DNA of 20,641 nucleotides from an uncultured Micrococcaceae bacterium. Its GTDB lineage: Bacteria; Actinomycetota; Actinomycetes; Actinomycetales; Micrococcaceae. Below, piece by piece: positions 14,166 through 20,641 of this stretch. The notes beneath the pieces are model-generated. The model saw only the letters and a list, made by a program, of their open reading frames with translations, did not search any database and was not told where the DNA came from. How positions within the stretch are numbered: position 1 is the stretch's first letter; each line of letters opens with the position of its first letter. The DNA lies in assembly GCA_937896705.1 (NCBI GenBank), contig CALBOC010000217.1, positions 1 to 20,641 on the forward strand, given 5' to 3'. A program made the translations under genes and the position numbers.

Positions 14166-15164
14166 CTAGTGGCCGCGTCTGCGACGCCTTATGACCCACC
14201 ACAGCACTGCTGCGATACCGAGAACGCCCGTCAGCCCGCTCAGTACCCGCCAGGGGCCTTGACCCGAGCCTCGTTCTTGCGGCGTCACAGCTTCAAAGCG
14301 TGACCCTATTGGCGTCTTATCGGCATGTTCGGGGGACGCCAATTGGGCTTTGATCGCATCGAGTTCGTCCTCGGAAATAGGCGGAAGCGTCTCGAGTTCG
14401 GAAGCACGCTCACCCGCATCGCGGGGACCGGGCATGACCAATGGTGAGTCCCGCTGTGATTGCAGACCCAATATCTGTGGCAGTAAATACCGCGGACTTT
14501 CGGCGAGCGGACGAATTTCACGTGGACCAGGCCGCTCAGTGTCAGCGGCCTGGTGATCATTTGACGGCGACGTTGTGGCCGACGGTGTTGGGGAGGGGGC
14601 CGGCGACGGTGGAGCATAGGGCGTGGAAGGTCGGCTAGCGTCCGGCGGCTGCGGGGTTGCGGGGGTGCTCGGCGTTATTGTCGGTGAACTGGGCTCTGTC
14701 GGAACAGCCGTGCTTGGTGAAGGCCCCGGTTCTAGACTCTCCGTGGGCTCTGGCCCAGCTGGTGACGTAGTGGGTGGCGGAGTCGGATCAGTTGACGCCG
14801 GTTCTGTCGGTTCCGATTCTTCCGTTGGCCCCGATTCAGTCGGTTGCGGAGTCTGCGAGTGGCCGGGTGGTGGCACTACGAGCGAGGTATCGTCTGGCTT
14901 CTCGAAGTCCACGTCCTCGCCATCCTCCGTCACCGTGAGGTGTTCAAACGTGTCCGACGGTTCAAATTTGATCGTGACGTCGTCATCGGTCGTGTGGATA
15001 GTCTCGTAGGACATTTCGGTGGCTGAAGCCTCATCAGAAGGTTCCTCGGTTAGGAGGGACGGTGTTGGGCTAGGCAACTCCGGCGTCGCGTACGCGGCAC
15101 TGGCGGGGCCAAAGGCAACCAGACCGATGGCCGCTAAGAAGCCCGCTCCAATGGCGAGCCTCAT
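14166..15164 (-). CDS. Secreted Pro/Thr/Ser-rich protein with C-terminal membrane anchor
   Basis: This 332-residue protein starts with a signal peptide (hydrophobic [17 protein letters not shown], probable cleavage after ASAAYA). A short acidic domain follows (about residues 45-95), then a low-complexity Pro/Thr/Ser/Glu stalk (about 98-215). Next comes a conserved-looking segment containing [12 protein letters not shown] and an acidic helix ([13 protein letters not shown]). It ends with one membrane helix ([19 protein letters not shown]) and a basic tail RRRRRGH. The layout resembles a cell-wall-spanning surface protein. The tail looks like a sortase sorting tail but no LPxTG-like motif precedes it, so it is probably just membrane-anchored. 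I do not recognise the family. Its ATG overlaps the stop of the upstream cold-shock gene (ATGA), indicating translational coupling. Confidence 0.8.
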   Translation of the reverse strand: MRLAIGAGFLAAIGLVAFGPASAAYATPELPSPTPSLLTEEPSDEASATEMSYETIHTTDDDVTIKFEPSDTFEHLTVTEDGEDVDFEKPDDTSLVVPPPGHSQTPQPTESGPTEESEPTEPASTDPTPPPTTSPAGPEPTESLEPGPSPSTAVPTEPSSPTITPSTPATPQPPDASRPSTPYAPPSPAPSPTPSATTSPSNDHQAADTERPGPREIRPLAESPRYLLPQILGLQSQRDSPLVMPGPRDAGERASELETLPPISEDELDAIKAQLASPEHADKTPIGSRFEAVTPQERGSGQGPWRVLSGLTGVLGIAAVLWWVIRRRRRGH

Positions 15165-15376
15165 GAGGCCGTGGAAACTTTCTGGGCGATCGGTCCGCGG
15201 TCGCTTGCGGCGAGGACGTAATGCACCTGTTGCCCTTCTTCCAGTCGACGGAAGCCGGTCTGGTCAATGCCGGTGTGGTGGACGAACACATCCCCCGAGG
15301 CGTCATCGGGGGTAATGAAGCCGTATCCTTTTTCGATATTGAACCATTTGACGGTGCCGGTCTGCCGATCGGACAT
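15161..15376 (-). CDS. Cold-shock-domain protein (CspA family)
   Basis: This 71-residue single cold-shock domain binds single-stranded RNA/DNA and acts as an RNA chaperone. It has the family start [15 protein letters not shown] with RNP1 (KGYGFI, 16-21) and RNP2 (VFVHHTGI, 30-37). The aromatic residues W11, F12, Y18, F20, F31, H33 and H34 are at the usual positions. The C-terminal strand [17 protein letters not shown] is more divergent than in major CspA proteins. The ATG at 15376 has no clear ribosome site, and a leader of roughly 100-150 nt may fold, as in other csp genes. Its TGA overlaps the ATG of the surface-protein gene by 4 nt, an unusual partner for a csp gene. Confidence 0.92.
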   Translation of the reverse strand: MSDRQTGTVKWFNIEKGYGFITPDDASGDVFVHHTGIDQTGFRRLEEGQQVHYVLAASDRGPIAQKVSTAS

Positions 15377-15668
15377 GGATAAGTACTCATTTCTGGTAAT
15401 CAGGTATCAACGAGGGCCGACGTGCGTTTTCTATCAGACCATACGCTAGTGGATTACGTGCTTATTAGGAAACTCATTGAGCATAACTGGCTAGACATAC
15501 TCCGAATGCACCAGGGGAGATTCCGACATGAAAAATCCCGCCGCCTGATGAAAGGGGTTCATCTGGCGGCGGGATTACAACATCACTCGCACCTTGAAGA
15601 GGTACCTCTAGTGTAATGAAGGTTATTTTAAACTATCCGAACGCCAGCTGTGAGCTTCCTGGACGCCT
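15377..15668. other. Intergenic region between S4-domain gene and csp gene
   Basis: This gap contains the strong terminator at 15531-15576 and a 12-bp palindrome AGAGGTACCTCT at 15598-15609. The csp leader and promoter are presumably between 15377 and 15530. TATGCT on the minus strand near 15480 is one possible -10 box, without a convincing -35 box. No coding frame is supported. Confidence 0.45.
15531..15576 (-). terminator. Rho-independent terminator of the flavin reductase-S4 operon
   Basis: AATCCCGCCGCC (15534-15545) pairs with GGCGGCGGGATT (15565-15576). After a T-T mismatch the stem continues with GATGAA (15547-15552) and TTCATC (15558-15563), closing on the loop AGGGG. On the minus strand the stem runs into TTTTT (15535-15531). 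It lies about 90 nt past the stop of the S4-domain gene and before the csp gene, so it should isolate the two units. On the plus strand there is no T-run. Confidence 0.85.
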
Positions 15669-16037
15669 TTATTGACTGTTGTACCCGCGTAACCGGTCGA
15701 GCTGGCGGCGTTCCTTTTTTGTTGGTCGACCGGTCCCGCGATCGCGCTTGGGGACGGCCACGAGGTGCCGTGGAATCGGTTCGGGGGAGTGATCAATGTA
15801 GTGCTTGATGGCCACCGGATACCCCACGCGCTTCTCCAACAGGCCGGTGACTTCGATAATCCGCTCGCGCCCGGGTTGTCGGAAGGTGATCGTTTGACCC
15901 ACCCGCAGTTTATGGGAGGGTTTGACGGGCTCCCCATCGACTTTGATTTTGCCGCCTTTGACCGCAGTGTTCGCCGCTGAGCGGGTTTTGAATAGCCGCA
16001 CAGCGTGAAGCCAGATATCGACGCGAACTGCATCCAT
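15669..16037 (-). CDS. S4-domain RNA-binding protein, HslR/Hsp15-like
   Basis: This 122-residue protein opens with an S4 RNA-binding domain. VRVDIWLHAVRLFKTRSAA and VKGGKIKVDGEPVKPSHKLRVGQTI are the characteristic helix-turn and beta elements. A basic C-terminal tail (KRDRGTGRPTKKERRQLDRLRG) follows. This matches Hsp15 (HslR, about 133 residues), which binds stalled 50S subunits carrying nascent chains and assists ribosome recycling. The ATG at 16037 lies 6 nt after the flavin reductase stop, so the two genes are almost certainly co-transcribed and perhaps translationally coupled. This places HslR under the same SAM-IV riboswitch, although its known role is in heat stress rather than sulfur metabolism. 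Confidence 0.85.
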   Translation of the reverse strand: MDAVRVDIWLHAVRLFKTRSAANTAVKGGKIKVDGEPVKPSHKLRVGQTITFRQPGRERIIEVTGLLEKRVGYPVAIKHYIDHSPEPIPRHLVAVPKRDRGTGRPTKKERRQLDRLRGYNSQ

Positions 16038-16043
16038 TACAGG

Positions 16044-16577
16044 CTAGTGGTCCCGGATATTGCGGAATTGCGATTTATGGAAGACCAATGGTTCGTGAAT
16101 GTCAGTGAAGTCGGCCAGGTTGTGAACTTCTAGCAGCGCCACAATGTGATCGCCGGCGGGAAACTCGCCGTAGACCGAGGTTTCTAGCCACAGGGCCGAC
16201 TCTTCAACGAAGATCGCGTCCTCGTTGGTAGCGGTGTGCAGCCCGGCGAACCGATCCGTGCCTTTCGCGGCCATCTGACGGGCGATCGAGCCCTGACCTT
16301 CTCCAAGAATTGAAACGCCGATGCGGCGATTCTGACGCAGCAGCGGCCACGTGGTCGAGGAGTTCTGTACGGCCACTGAAACCAACGGTGGATCCAAGGA
16401 CACCCCGACGGTAAAGGACGAAGCGACCATGCCCTGCGGGGTGCCGTGTTCATCGTGTGACGCGAGCGCTGCCACACCCGAGGGGAATTGCCCAAAGGCG
16501 CTACGCAAGGACAATGGTGAGATGTCGTCGGTGAGCTTGGTGGTCTGAAGATTACGGGCTTGCAAAGTTGAGGTCAC
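16044..16577 (-). CDS. Flavin reductase-like FMN-binding protein, SAM-riboswitch controlled
   Basis: This 177-residue protein has the FMN-binding split-barrel fold. LRSAFGQFPSGVAAL opens the domain, GMVASSFTVGVSLDPPLVSVAVQNSSTTWPLL is the family core, and GDHIVALLEVHNL and PLVFHKSQFRNI close it. Members reduce free FMN or FAD with NAD(P)H and pass it to a two-component monooxygenase. The start is a GTG at 16577 with AAGG about 8 nt upstream. A SAM-IV riboswitch lies 39 nt before it, which links the enzyme to sulfur or methionine supply. The natural partner would be a sulfonate or sulfone monooxygenase, and an SsuD-like gene begins 3.3 kb away (19851 onward). The S4-domain gene follows after 6 nt. 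Confidence 0.87.
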   Translation of the reverse strand: MTSTLQARNLQTTKLTDDISPLSLRSAFGQFPSGVAALASHDEHGTPQGMVASSFTVGVSLDPPLVSVAVQNSSTTWPLLRQNRRIGVSILGEGQGSIARQMAAKGTDRFAGLHTATNEDAIFVEESALWLETSVYGEFPAGDHIVALLEVHNLADFTDIHEPLVFHKSQFRNIRDH

Positions 16578-16616
16578 AATCTTGCCTTCGAAGGTAGGCG
16601 CTCGAGGGCGCTCGAA

Positions 16617-16739
16617 CGCTGTACTTGCCAGACACGGGGTGTTCCGTGAGGCCGAATCATCACCTGGGGCACCCCACTACAACGTGGGAGGGTTGCCGTC
16701 TTACAGCCAGGGCTTAATGTTCGTAAGAGCTCGTGATTC
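16617..16739 (-). ncRNA. SAM-IV riboswitch
   Basis: On the minus strand the segment follows the SAM-IV consensus closely. GAATCACGAG comes first (basal stem GAATCA 16739-16734 pairing with TGATTC 16659-16654), then a second arm around AAGCCCTGGCT, then GGCAACCCTCC. The GTGGGGTGCCCCAGGTGATGA block comes next, and after the basal stem a 3' hairpin (CACGG...CCGTG) with the pseudoknot strand GGCAAGTACAGCG. GGCAACC...GGTGCC is the conserved SAM-binding core shared with SAM-I; the arm placed after the basal stem is the SAM-IV feature. SAM should repress the flavin reductase-S4 operon. A 9-bp hairpin and the palindrome CCTTCGAAGG lie between the aptamer and the start codon and could mask the ribosome site. 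Confidence 0.9.
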
Positions 16740-16747
16740 TGCAGATA

Positions 16748-16776
16748 AGACTAACCTATTTTGCATATGGGGCAAA
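16748..16776 (-). promoter_or_regulatory. Candidate promoter for the SAM-IV riboswitch operon
   Basis: On the minus strand TTTGCC (16771-16776) and TAGTCT (16748-16753) are 17 bp apart. The predicted start near 16741 falls at the first base of the riboswitch, which supports the call although both boxes are only partial matches. The promoter begins 17 bp after the hisD stop. Confidence 0.45.
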
Positions 16777-16792
16777 GTAGAGATCGTCACAT

Positions 16793-18100
16793 TTATTCAA
16801 ACCGGTAGCGGATGGCATCAGCGTGGGCGTGCAAGCCTTCTGACTGCGCCAGCGTTTGAATTCCGGTCGCCAAAGGTTCCAATCCGGCCTTGTCATAGCG
16901 GATGTGTTGCTGGAGACGCAAGAACGAGACGGTGTTCAACCCCGAAGAAAACCGCGCGGTCCCCGAGGTGGGGAGGACGTGGTTGGATCCGGCGGAGTAA
17001 TCTCCCAGCGGAACCGGCGCATAGGGGCCTAAAAATACCGCCCCGGCGTGCGTGATCTGCTTAAGCACCGCTTCATTATCTTGGGTCTGGATTTCCAAGT
17101 GTTCGGTCGCGATCGCATTGGTTACTTCGATGGCTTCTTCCAGAGTGCTCACCACCAGGGCGCCCGACTGTTGTCCGGTCAGGGCCTCTCGAATTTGGTT
17201 TTCCAGGACGGCTCCGGGTACTTGCTGTTCAATGTGTGCCACAACGGCTTCAGCAAAGTCCATCGAGGTGGTGACCAACACGGAGGCGGCCAGCGGGTCG
17301 TGCTCGGATTGCGAGATCAAATCGGCCGCAACCCAGGCTGGGTTGGCGGTTTCATCGGCCAACACCAGAATTTCGGACGGACCGGCCACCGCATCGATGC
17401 CGACTTTGCCAAAGAACGCCTGTTTGGCCGCTGCCACATAGACGTTGCCCGGCCCGGTAATCAGGTCCACGGGCTCGCACACGGTTGCTCCCGCGGCGTC
17501 GCTGATACCCAGCGCTAACATCGCGATGGCTTGGGCCCCACCGGTGGCGTAGACCTCCTCGACGCCCAGCAGTTTGCACGCTGCCAGGATGGTCGGGTGG
17601 GGGAGACCGTTGAAGTCGGCCTGCGGGGGTGAGGTGACGGCAATGCCCGGGACACCGGCCGCCTGAGCAGGCACCACGTTCATAATGACCGACGACGGGT
17701 AGACCGCTCGCCCGCCGGGAACATACAAGCCCACGCGCTGAATGGGCACCCAGTGATTCTCCACGGTGGCGCCATCAGCCAGCGGTACCACGGTGTCCGG
17801 GGGGAGCTGTGCGGCGTGCACCGTCCGGGCGCGAGCGATGGATTCTTCTAGCGCATCGCGAACAGTGGCATCGAGTTCCTCGAGCGCTTGCGTCAGGGCA
17901 TGCTCGGGGACGCGCAGGGTGTCGGGTCGTACGCCATCGAATTGTTCGGTAAAGTCTAAAACTGCTTCAGCGCCATGAGCTTTGACCTTGTCAATAATGG
18001 GTTCCACGATGGCTGATGCATCGGAGATCTCAAGTTTGGCGCGCGGCATCACGGTCGCAGGATCGAAGGTGGTGTGGCGCAAATCGGTGATGTGAAGCAT
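16793..18100 (-). CDS. hisD: Histidinol dehydrogenase
   Basis: This 435-residue enzyme oxidises L-histidinol to L-histidine in two NAD-dependent steps, the end of histidine synthesis. It shows the family blocks in order: VGLYVPGGRAVYPSSVIMNVVPAQAAGV, ATGGAQAIAMLALG, the NAD-site loop DLITGPGNVYVAAAKQ, and AGPSEILVLAD. The zinc and active-site motif ISQSEHDP is near residue 261-268, with ATEHLEI and GDYSAGSNHVLPTSGTARFSSGL further on. Length is typical. The ATG at 18100 has only a weak ribosome site. A TACACT -10 box ends 7 nt upstream, so the transcript may be leaderless. No hisC or other his gene follows: the next minus-strand gene is the SAM-controlled flavin reductase, so hisD stands alone. 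Confidence 0.95.
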   Translation of the reverse strand: MLHITDLRHTTFDPATVMPRAKLEISDASAIVEPIIDKVKAHGAEAVLDFTEQFDGVRPDTLRVPEHALTQALEELDATVRDALEESIARARTVHAAQLPPDTVVPLADGATVENHWVPIQRVGLYVPGGRAVYPSSVIMNVVPAQAAGVPGIAVTSPPQADFNGLPHPTILAACKLLGVEEVYATGGAQAIAMLALGISDAAGATVCEPVDLITGPGNVYVAAAKQAFFGKVGIDAVAGPSEILVLADETANPAWVAADLISQSEHDPLAASVLVTTSMDFAEAVVAHIEQQVPGAVLENQIREALTGQQSGALVVSTLEEAIEVTNAIATEHLEIQTQDNEAVLKQITHAGAVFLGPYAPVPLGDYSAGSNHVLPTSGTARFSSGLNTVSFLRLQQHIRYDKAGLEPLATGIQTLAQSEGLHAHADAIRYRFE

Positions 18101-18107
18101 GCCTGTT

Positions 18108-18113
18108 AGTGTA
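18108..18113 (-). promoter_or_regulatory. -10 box placing hisD transcription start at its ATG
   Basis: TACACT on the minus strand lies 7 nt before the hisD ATG, so transcription would start at or within a base or two of the start codon. This would give a leaderless mRNA, which is common in actinobacteria. The -35 region is weak. The start codon could be misassigned, but the protein N-terminus MLHITDLRHTTFDP fits HisD. Confidence 0.4.
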
Positions 18114-18158
18114 ACGGTTTTCAGGGTTAGTTCAGATCGCGCTGAGAGGATGGTGCCT

Positions 18159-19766
18159 ATGTTGCGTCACGAAACCGAAGAGGCCCCGGCTGACCCGTCC
18201 GAGGTGCCTTCCCTCCCCAATGTTGAAGAAGCAGTCCCAGAGGACGTCCAGAACTCGGCCTTAGAAAATATGGACTCGCTGGGTCCGATATTTGGGGCCA
18301 CCTTAAACATCGCCATCGGGGCGCTGGCGGGACTCGCCTTGACGGCCGTGGTCGCGCTGGCCATGGGCTTCGTGTTGCGTCGACGCAAACGCATGCGATC
18401 GCACCTGAAGATCCTGTTGACGCCCGCATTTACGGCCATGGTGTTTTTGGGTGCTCGGATTGGGTTGGAACTGTCCGGTCGCGACCTGCGTATGTATAAT
18501 CTGCTGGCGTTTTTGCTGCTGATCGGTACCGCCTCGGGATTCGCCTGGTTAGCGCTGCGTATCGTCAACGTCATTGAGCGCCGCGTGGAGCTGCGTTACG
18601 ACGAGGTGACCGCCGCCGATCGGCGTGGCCGTCGTATCAAAACCCAGATGCAGCTCATCAAGCGGGTACTGCATACCGCGATCATTGTGATCGCCGTGGC
18701 AGCGATTCTGTTGGCGATCCCGCAGGTTCGAGCGCTGGGTGCCGGGCTGTTAGCCTCGGCCGGTTTGGTCTCCGTCGTCGCAGCCCTTGCGGTGCAAACC
18801 ACCTTGACCAACGTCTTTGCGGGCATGCAGTTGGCGTTTACCGATGCGATCCGAGTCGGGGATGTTGTGGTGATGGATGACTACTACGGCACCATCGAAG
18901 ACATCACGATGTCCTATGTGGTGTTAAAAATTTGGGACGGCCGCCGGATCATCTACCCGTCGTCGTACTTCACGACCACACCGTTTGAGAACTACACGCG
19001 CACCGGCACCGAAATTTCTGCCGGTATTGATTTCCACGTCGACTGGCGGGTACCGGTAGACGCGCTGCGTTCTCGGTTGCGCGCCCTGTTGGAGTCCACG
19101 GACCTGTGGGACGGGCGCGATATGTCAGTACAAGTGCTGGACATCGCCGGTGACCGCGCCACGCTGCGCGCCGCGGTGTCAGCCCGCAACGCCGGAGATC
19201 TGTGGGATTTGCAGTGCCTGGTGCGAGAAGACTTCATCCGGTTCATTTCTGAACAGCATCCAGAAGCCATGAACATCATGCGCATTGAGCAGACGCCGCC
19301 GCAACGCCTCGAAACGCAAACCGAGCAAAAACCAGAGGCCAAGACCAAGCGCAACCGAAAATCCTGGGATATGAACTCCGCACCGCAAATCGATAAAGAC
19401 AAGGTGCGCTCGTGGCAGCGCACCGAACCCCCGGTAGAGATTGGGGTCTTCCCCACGGTGTCGCGTAAGAACTCCGACGGTCTAGTTGAAACCAAACCGG
19501 ATACTTCACCGGTGCCCCTGACCCAGCCCTCAGAAGATGGTTCGATGTACACCGGTTCGGTGGCCGCGATTGAACGCGGCGCCGATATGGCAGGCCCCGG
19601 TGAAGACGCGTATCGCAGTCGCGCCCAACGCGCCGAAGACGCTGAACTGGAAGAACTTGATGAACACGTCAAGCACGAGGATGCCAAGCACGACGAAGAT
19701 CGTCGCGACGTGCAGTCTGCGGACCGGCCTGCCGAGCAGCGCCGTGAAGACGACGACCGTCGCTAG
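18159..19766 (+). CDS. MscS-family mechanosensitive ion channel with long charged C-terminal tail
   Basis: This 535-residue membrane protein has an N-terminal acidic leader (about 1-35) and four hydrophobic segments. The pore-lining helix (GAGLLASAGLVSVVAALAVQTTLTNVFAGMQLAF) flows into the MscS beta domain (IRVGDVVVMDDYYGTIEDITMSYVVLKIWDGRRIIYPSSYF). An alpha/beta cytoplasmic domain follows to about residue 375. The last 150 residues are hydrophilic, acidic and low-complexity, ending EEQRR-type charged runs. It should open under membrane tension and release solutes after osmotic downshift. The ATG at 18159 has GAGAGGA 8 nt upstream. An ATG at 18099 overlaps the hisD start and lacks a site; the ATG at 18150 has the site too close. 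It is divergent from hisD with 58 bp between starts. Confidence 0.87.
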   Translation: MLRHETEEAPADPSEVPSLPNVEEAVPEDVQNSALENMDSLGPIFGATLNIAIGALAGLALTAVVALAMGFVLRRRKRMRSHLKILLTPAFTAMVFLGARIGLELSGRDLRMYNLLAFLLLIGTASGFAWLALRIVNVIERRVELRYDEVTAADRRGRRIKTQMQLIKRVLHTAIIVIAVAAILLAIPQVRALGAGLLASAGLVSVVAALAVQTTLTNVFAGMQLAFTDAIRVGDVVVMDDYYGTIEDITMSYVVLKIWDGRRIIYPSSYFTTTPFENYTRTGTEISAGIDFHVDWRVPVDALRSRLRALLESTDLWDGRDMSVQVLDIAGDRATLRAAVSARNAGDLWDLQCLVREDFIRFISEQHPEAMNIMRIEQTPPQRLETQTEQKPEAKTKRNRKSWDMNSAPQIDKDKVRSWQRTEPPVEIGVFPTVSRKNSDGLVETKPDTSPVPLTQPSEDGSMYTGSVAAIERGADMAGPGEDAYRSRAQRAEDAELEELDEHVKHEDAKHDEDRRDVQSADRPAEQRREDDDRR

Positions 19767-19850
19767 CTGGTGATCTACTGGCACACCGCCGCGTTAAAGG
19801 CGGCGACGGTATCTGGTGGCAGCACATGGGCCACCCGGTCAGTAATAGCC
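19767..19850. other. Convergent intergenic spacer with small hairpin
   Basis: CGCCGC (19787-19792) and GCGGCG (19800-19805) form a 6-bp stem around GTTAAAG between the convergent mscS and SsuD-like genes. Neither strand has a T-run after it, so a terminator role is uncertain. Confidence 0.3.
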
Positions 19851-20641
19851 CTAGCTCGGCTCTTCGCGGGCGGCGACCAACTCCCGTACGCGGGGCAGAA
19901 CATATTGACCCAGCTCAATATTGACGGCGTTCCAATCTTCGTAGCCGCGCAATGAGAACGATCGGATCCCGAGATCGTAATAGGACATGAGAGCTTGGGC
20001 GACACGTTCATAACTGCCGACCAGTACCGCTGAGGATCCAATTGCGCCGGTGGTTTGTGCAATTCTGGTCCACAGCACTCCGTCGTGGAGTTCTTCTCGC
20101 TCGGCGATTCGCAAGATGCGCTGCGAGGCTTCGGCTCCTGGTTTGCCGACGTGCGCTGCTACCTCTTTGGGGCTCCGCTCGCGCTTTTTCCACCCGGCTA
20201 AGTGCTCGTGAATGCGGTGCGCCTTTTCCCAGGCCAGCTCATCGGTCGGTGCGGTGATCACACGCGCATCCATCATCAGATCTAGCGGCTGGGTTCTGCC
20301 GAACTCTGCGCTGAGGGTGCGCACGGTGTCGAGTTGTTCGGCGGTGTCGGCGAGCGGTTCGGTAAACATTGAGAAAATATCGGCCCCCTCCACACCAACT
20401 TGGTAGGCCGCGGCCGAGGCACCGCCTACCGAAATTGGCAGGGGTGTACCGGAGTATGGTTTGATTCTGGGAGTGTAATCCCGGACGGTGTAAAACTCCC
20501 CGTCGTAATCAAACGCCGCATCGGCTGACCAGGCTTGTCGCAAAAAGGCAATATATTCGCCCATGCGGCGGTACCGGTCGTCTTTGGATAAAAAGTCGCC
20601 TTCACGCCACTGATCCGAGTCGTTGCCGCCAGCGATTAAGT
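19851..20641 (-). CDS. LLM-class flavin-dependent monooxygenase, SsuD-like (5' end outside window)
   Basis: The frame is open from the stop TAG at 19851 to the window edge, giving about 263 C-terminal residues. The visible part starts LIAGGNDSDQWREGDFLSKD, followed by RYRRMGEYIAFLRQAWS, YDGEFYTVRDY and PLPISVGGASAAAYQVG. These match SsuD alkanesulfonate monooxygenase and its relatives (compare GD-x-V-FLSHDERY, FEGKHIHV and PPLYFGGSS in E. coli SsuD). IGSSAVLVGSYERVAQAL and LGIRSFSLRGYEDW near the end also fit. Such enzymes use FMNH2 from a separate reductase and oxygen to release sulfite from sulfonates; dimethyl-sulfone monooxygenase is a close alternative. The SAM-controlled flavin reductase at 16044-16577 is a candidate partner. 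An ATG at 20564 is internal, not the start. Confidence 0.85.
   Translation of the reverse strand, partial: LIAGGNDSDQWREGDFLSKDDRYRRMGEYIAFLRQAWSADAAFDYDGEFYTVRDYTPRIKPYSGTPLPISVGGASAAAYQVGVEGADIFSMFTEPLADTAEQLDTVRTLSAEFGRTQPLDLMMDARVITAPTDELAWEKAHRIHEHLAGWKKRERSPKEVAAHVGKPGAEASQRILRIAEREELHDGVLWTRIAQTTGAIGSSAVLVGSYERVAQALMSYYDLGIRSFSLRGYEDWNAVNIELGQYVLPRVRELVAAREEPS

Noticed and set aside
14166..14260. Sortase sorting signal at the end of the surface protein
   Set aside because: The TM helix and Arg-rich tail are present, but no LPxTG-like pentapeptide precedes them.
1..20641. CRISPR arrays, IS elements, tRNA or rRNA genes, phage genes
   Set aside because: No regularly spaced repeats, transposase-like proteins, cloverleaf-like segments or rRNA-like sequence were found by reading through both strands.

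Overview
The window reads as chromosomal DNA of a high-GC Gram-positive bacterium, most likely an actinomycete of the Micrococcales (Micrococcaceae-like). This is inferred from codon bias toward G/C with moderate overall GC, a SAM-IV class riboswitch (a mainly actinobacterial RNA), lipoprotein and single-TM surface protein architectures, and protein sequences resembling Arthrobacter-type relatives. I see no insertion sequence, prophage, CRISPR array, tRNA or rRNA. The region looks like core and accessory metabolism rather than an island.

Layout. Positions 1-116 hold the start of an unrecognised minus-strand gene, behind a 375-bp control region with a good promoter, three tandem 9-mers and DnaA-box-like sites. 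Positions 492-4160 are a minus-strand thiamine ABC transporter operon (substrate-binding lipoprotein, fused two-domain permease, ATPase) headed by a TPP riboswitch. Positions 4221-5675 encode a DHA2-type MFS efflux pump. Positions 5767-6855 encode an agmatine-deiminase-fold protein in which the catalytic cysteine and histidine are replaced. Divergent from it are a GlcD-like FAD oxidoreductase and a YdcZ-family DMT transporter (7071-9379), which overlap by 4 bp, tail to tail, with aspartate ammonia-lyase (9376-10776).

Positions 10777-11388 are a long, structured non-coding stretch. It contains a 21-bp palindrome, several stem-loops and a possible c-di-AMP (ydaO-type) riboswitch in front of an M23 peptidoglycan endopeptidase (11389-12243). 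A MarR regulator and a divergent MFS transporter follow (12261-14159). Next, on the minus strand, a cold-shock protein gene overlaps by 4 nt a Pro/Thr/Ser-rich membrane-anchored surface protein gene. Upstream of that pair is a strong terminator that closes a flavin reductase - S4-domain (HslR-like) operon. That operon is headed by a clear SAM-IV riboswitch (16617-16739). hisD, possibly leaderless, is divergent from an MscS channel gene with a long acidic tail. The window ends inside an SsuD-like flavin-dependent monooxygenase.

Working together: two well-supported metabolite-sensing RNAs (TPP, SAM) and one tentative one (c-di-AMP) occur in 20 kb. The SAM-controlled FMN reductase and the nearby SsuD-like monooxygenase suggest a sulfonate-sulfur scavenging module split across the locus. 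The most unusual items are the apparent pseudoenzyme of the agmatine deiminase family, the flavin reductase-HslR operon under SAM control, and the cold-shock/surface-protein gene overlap.
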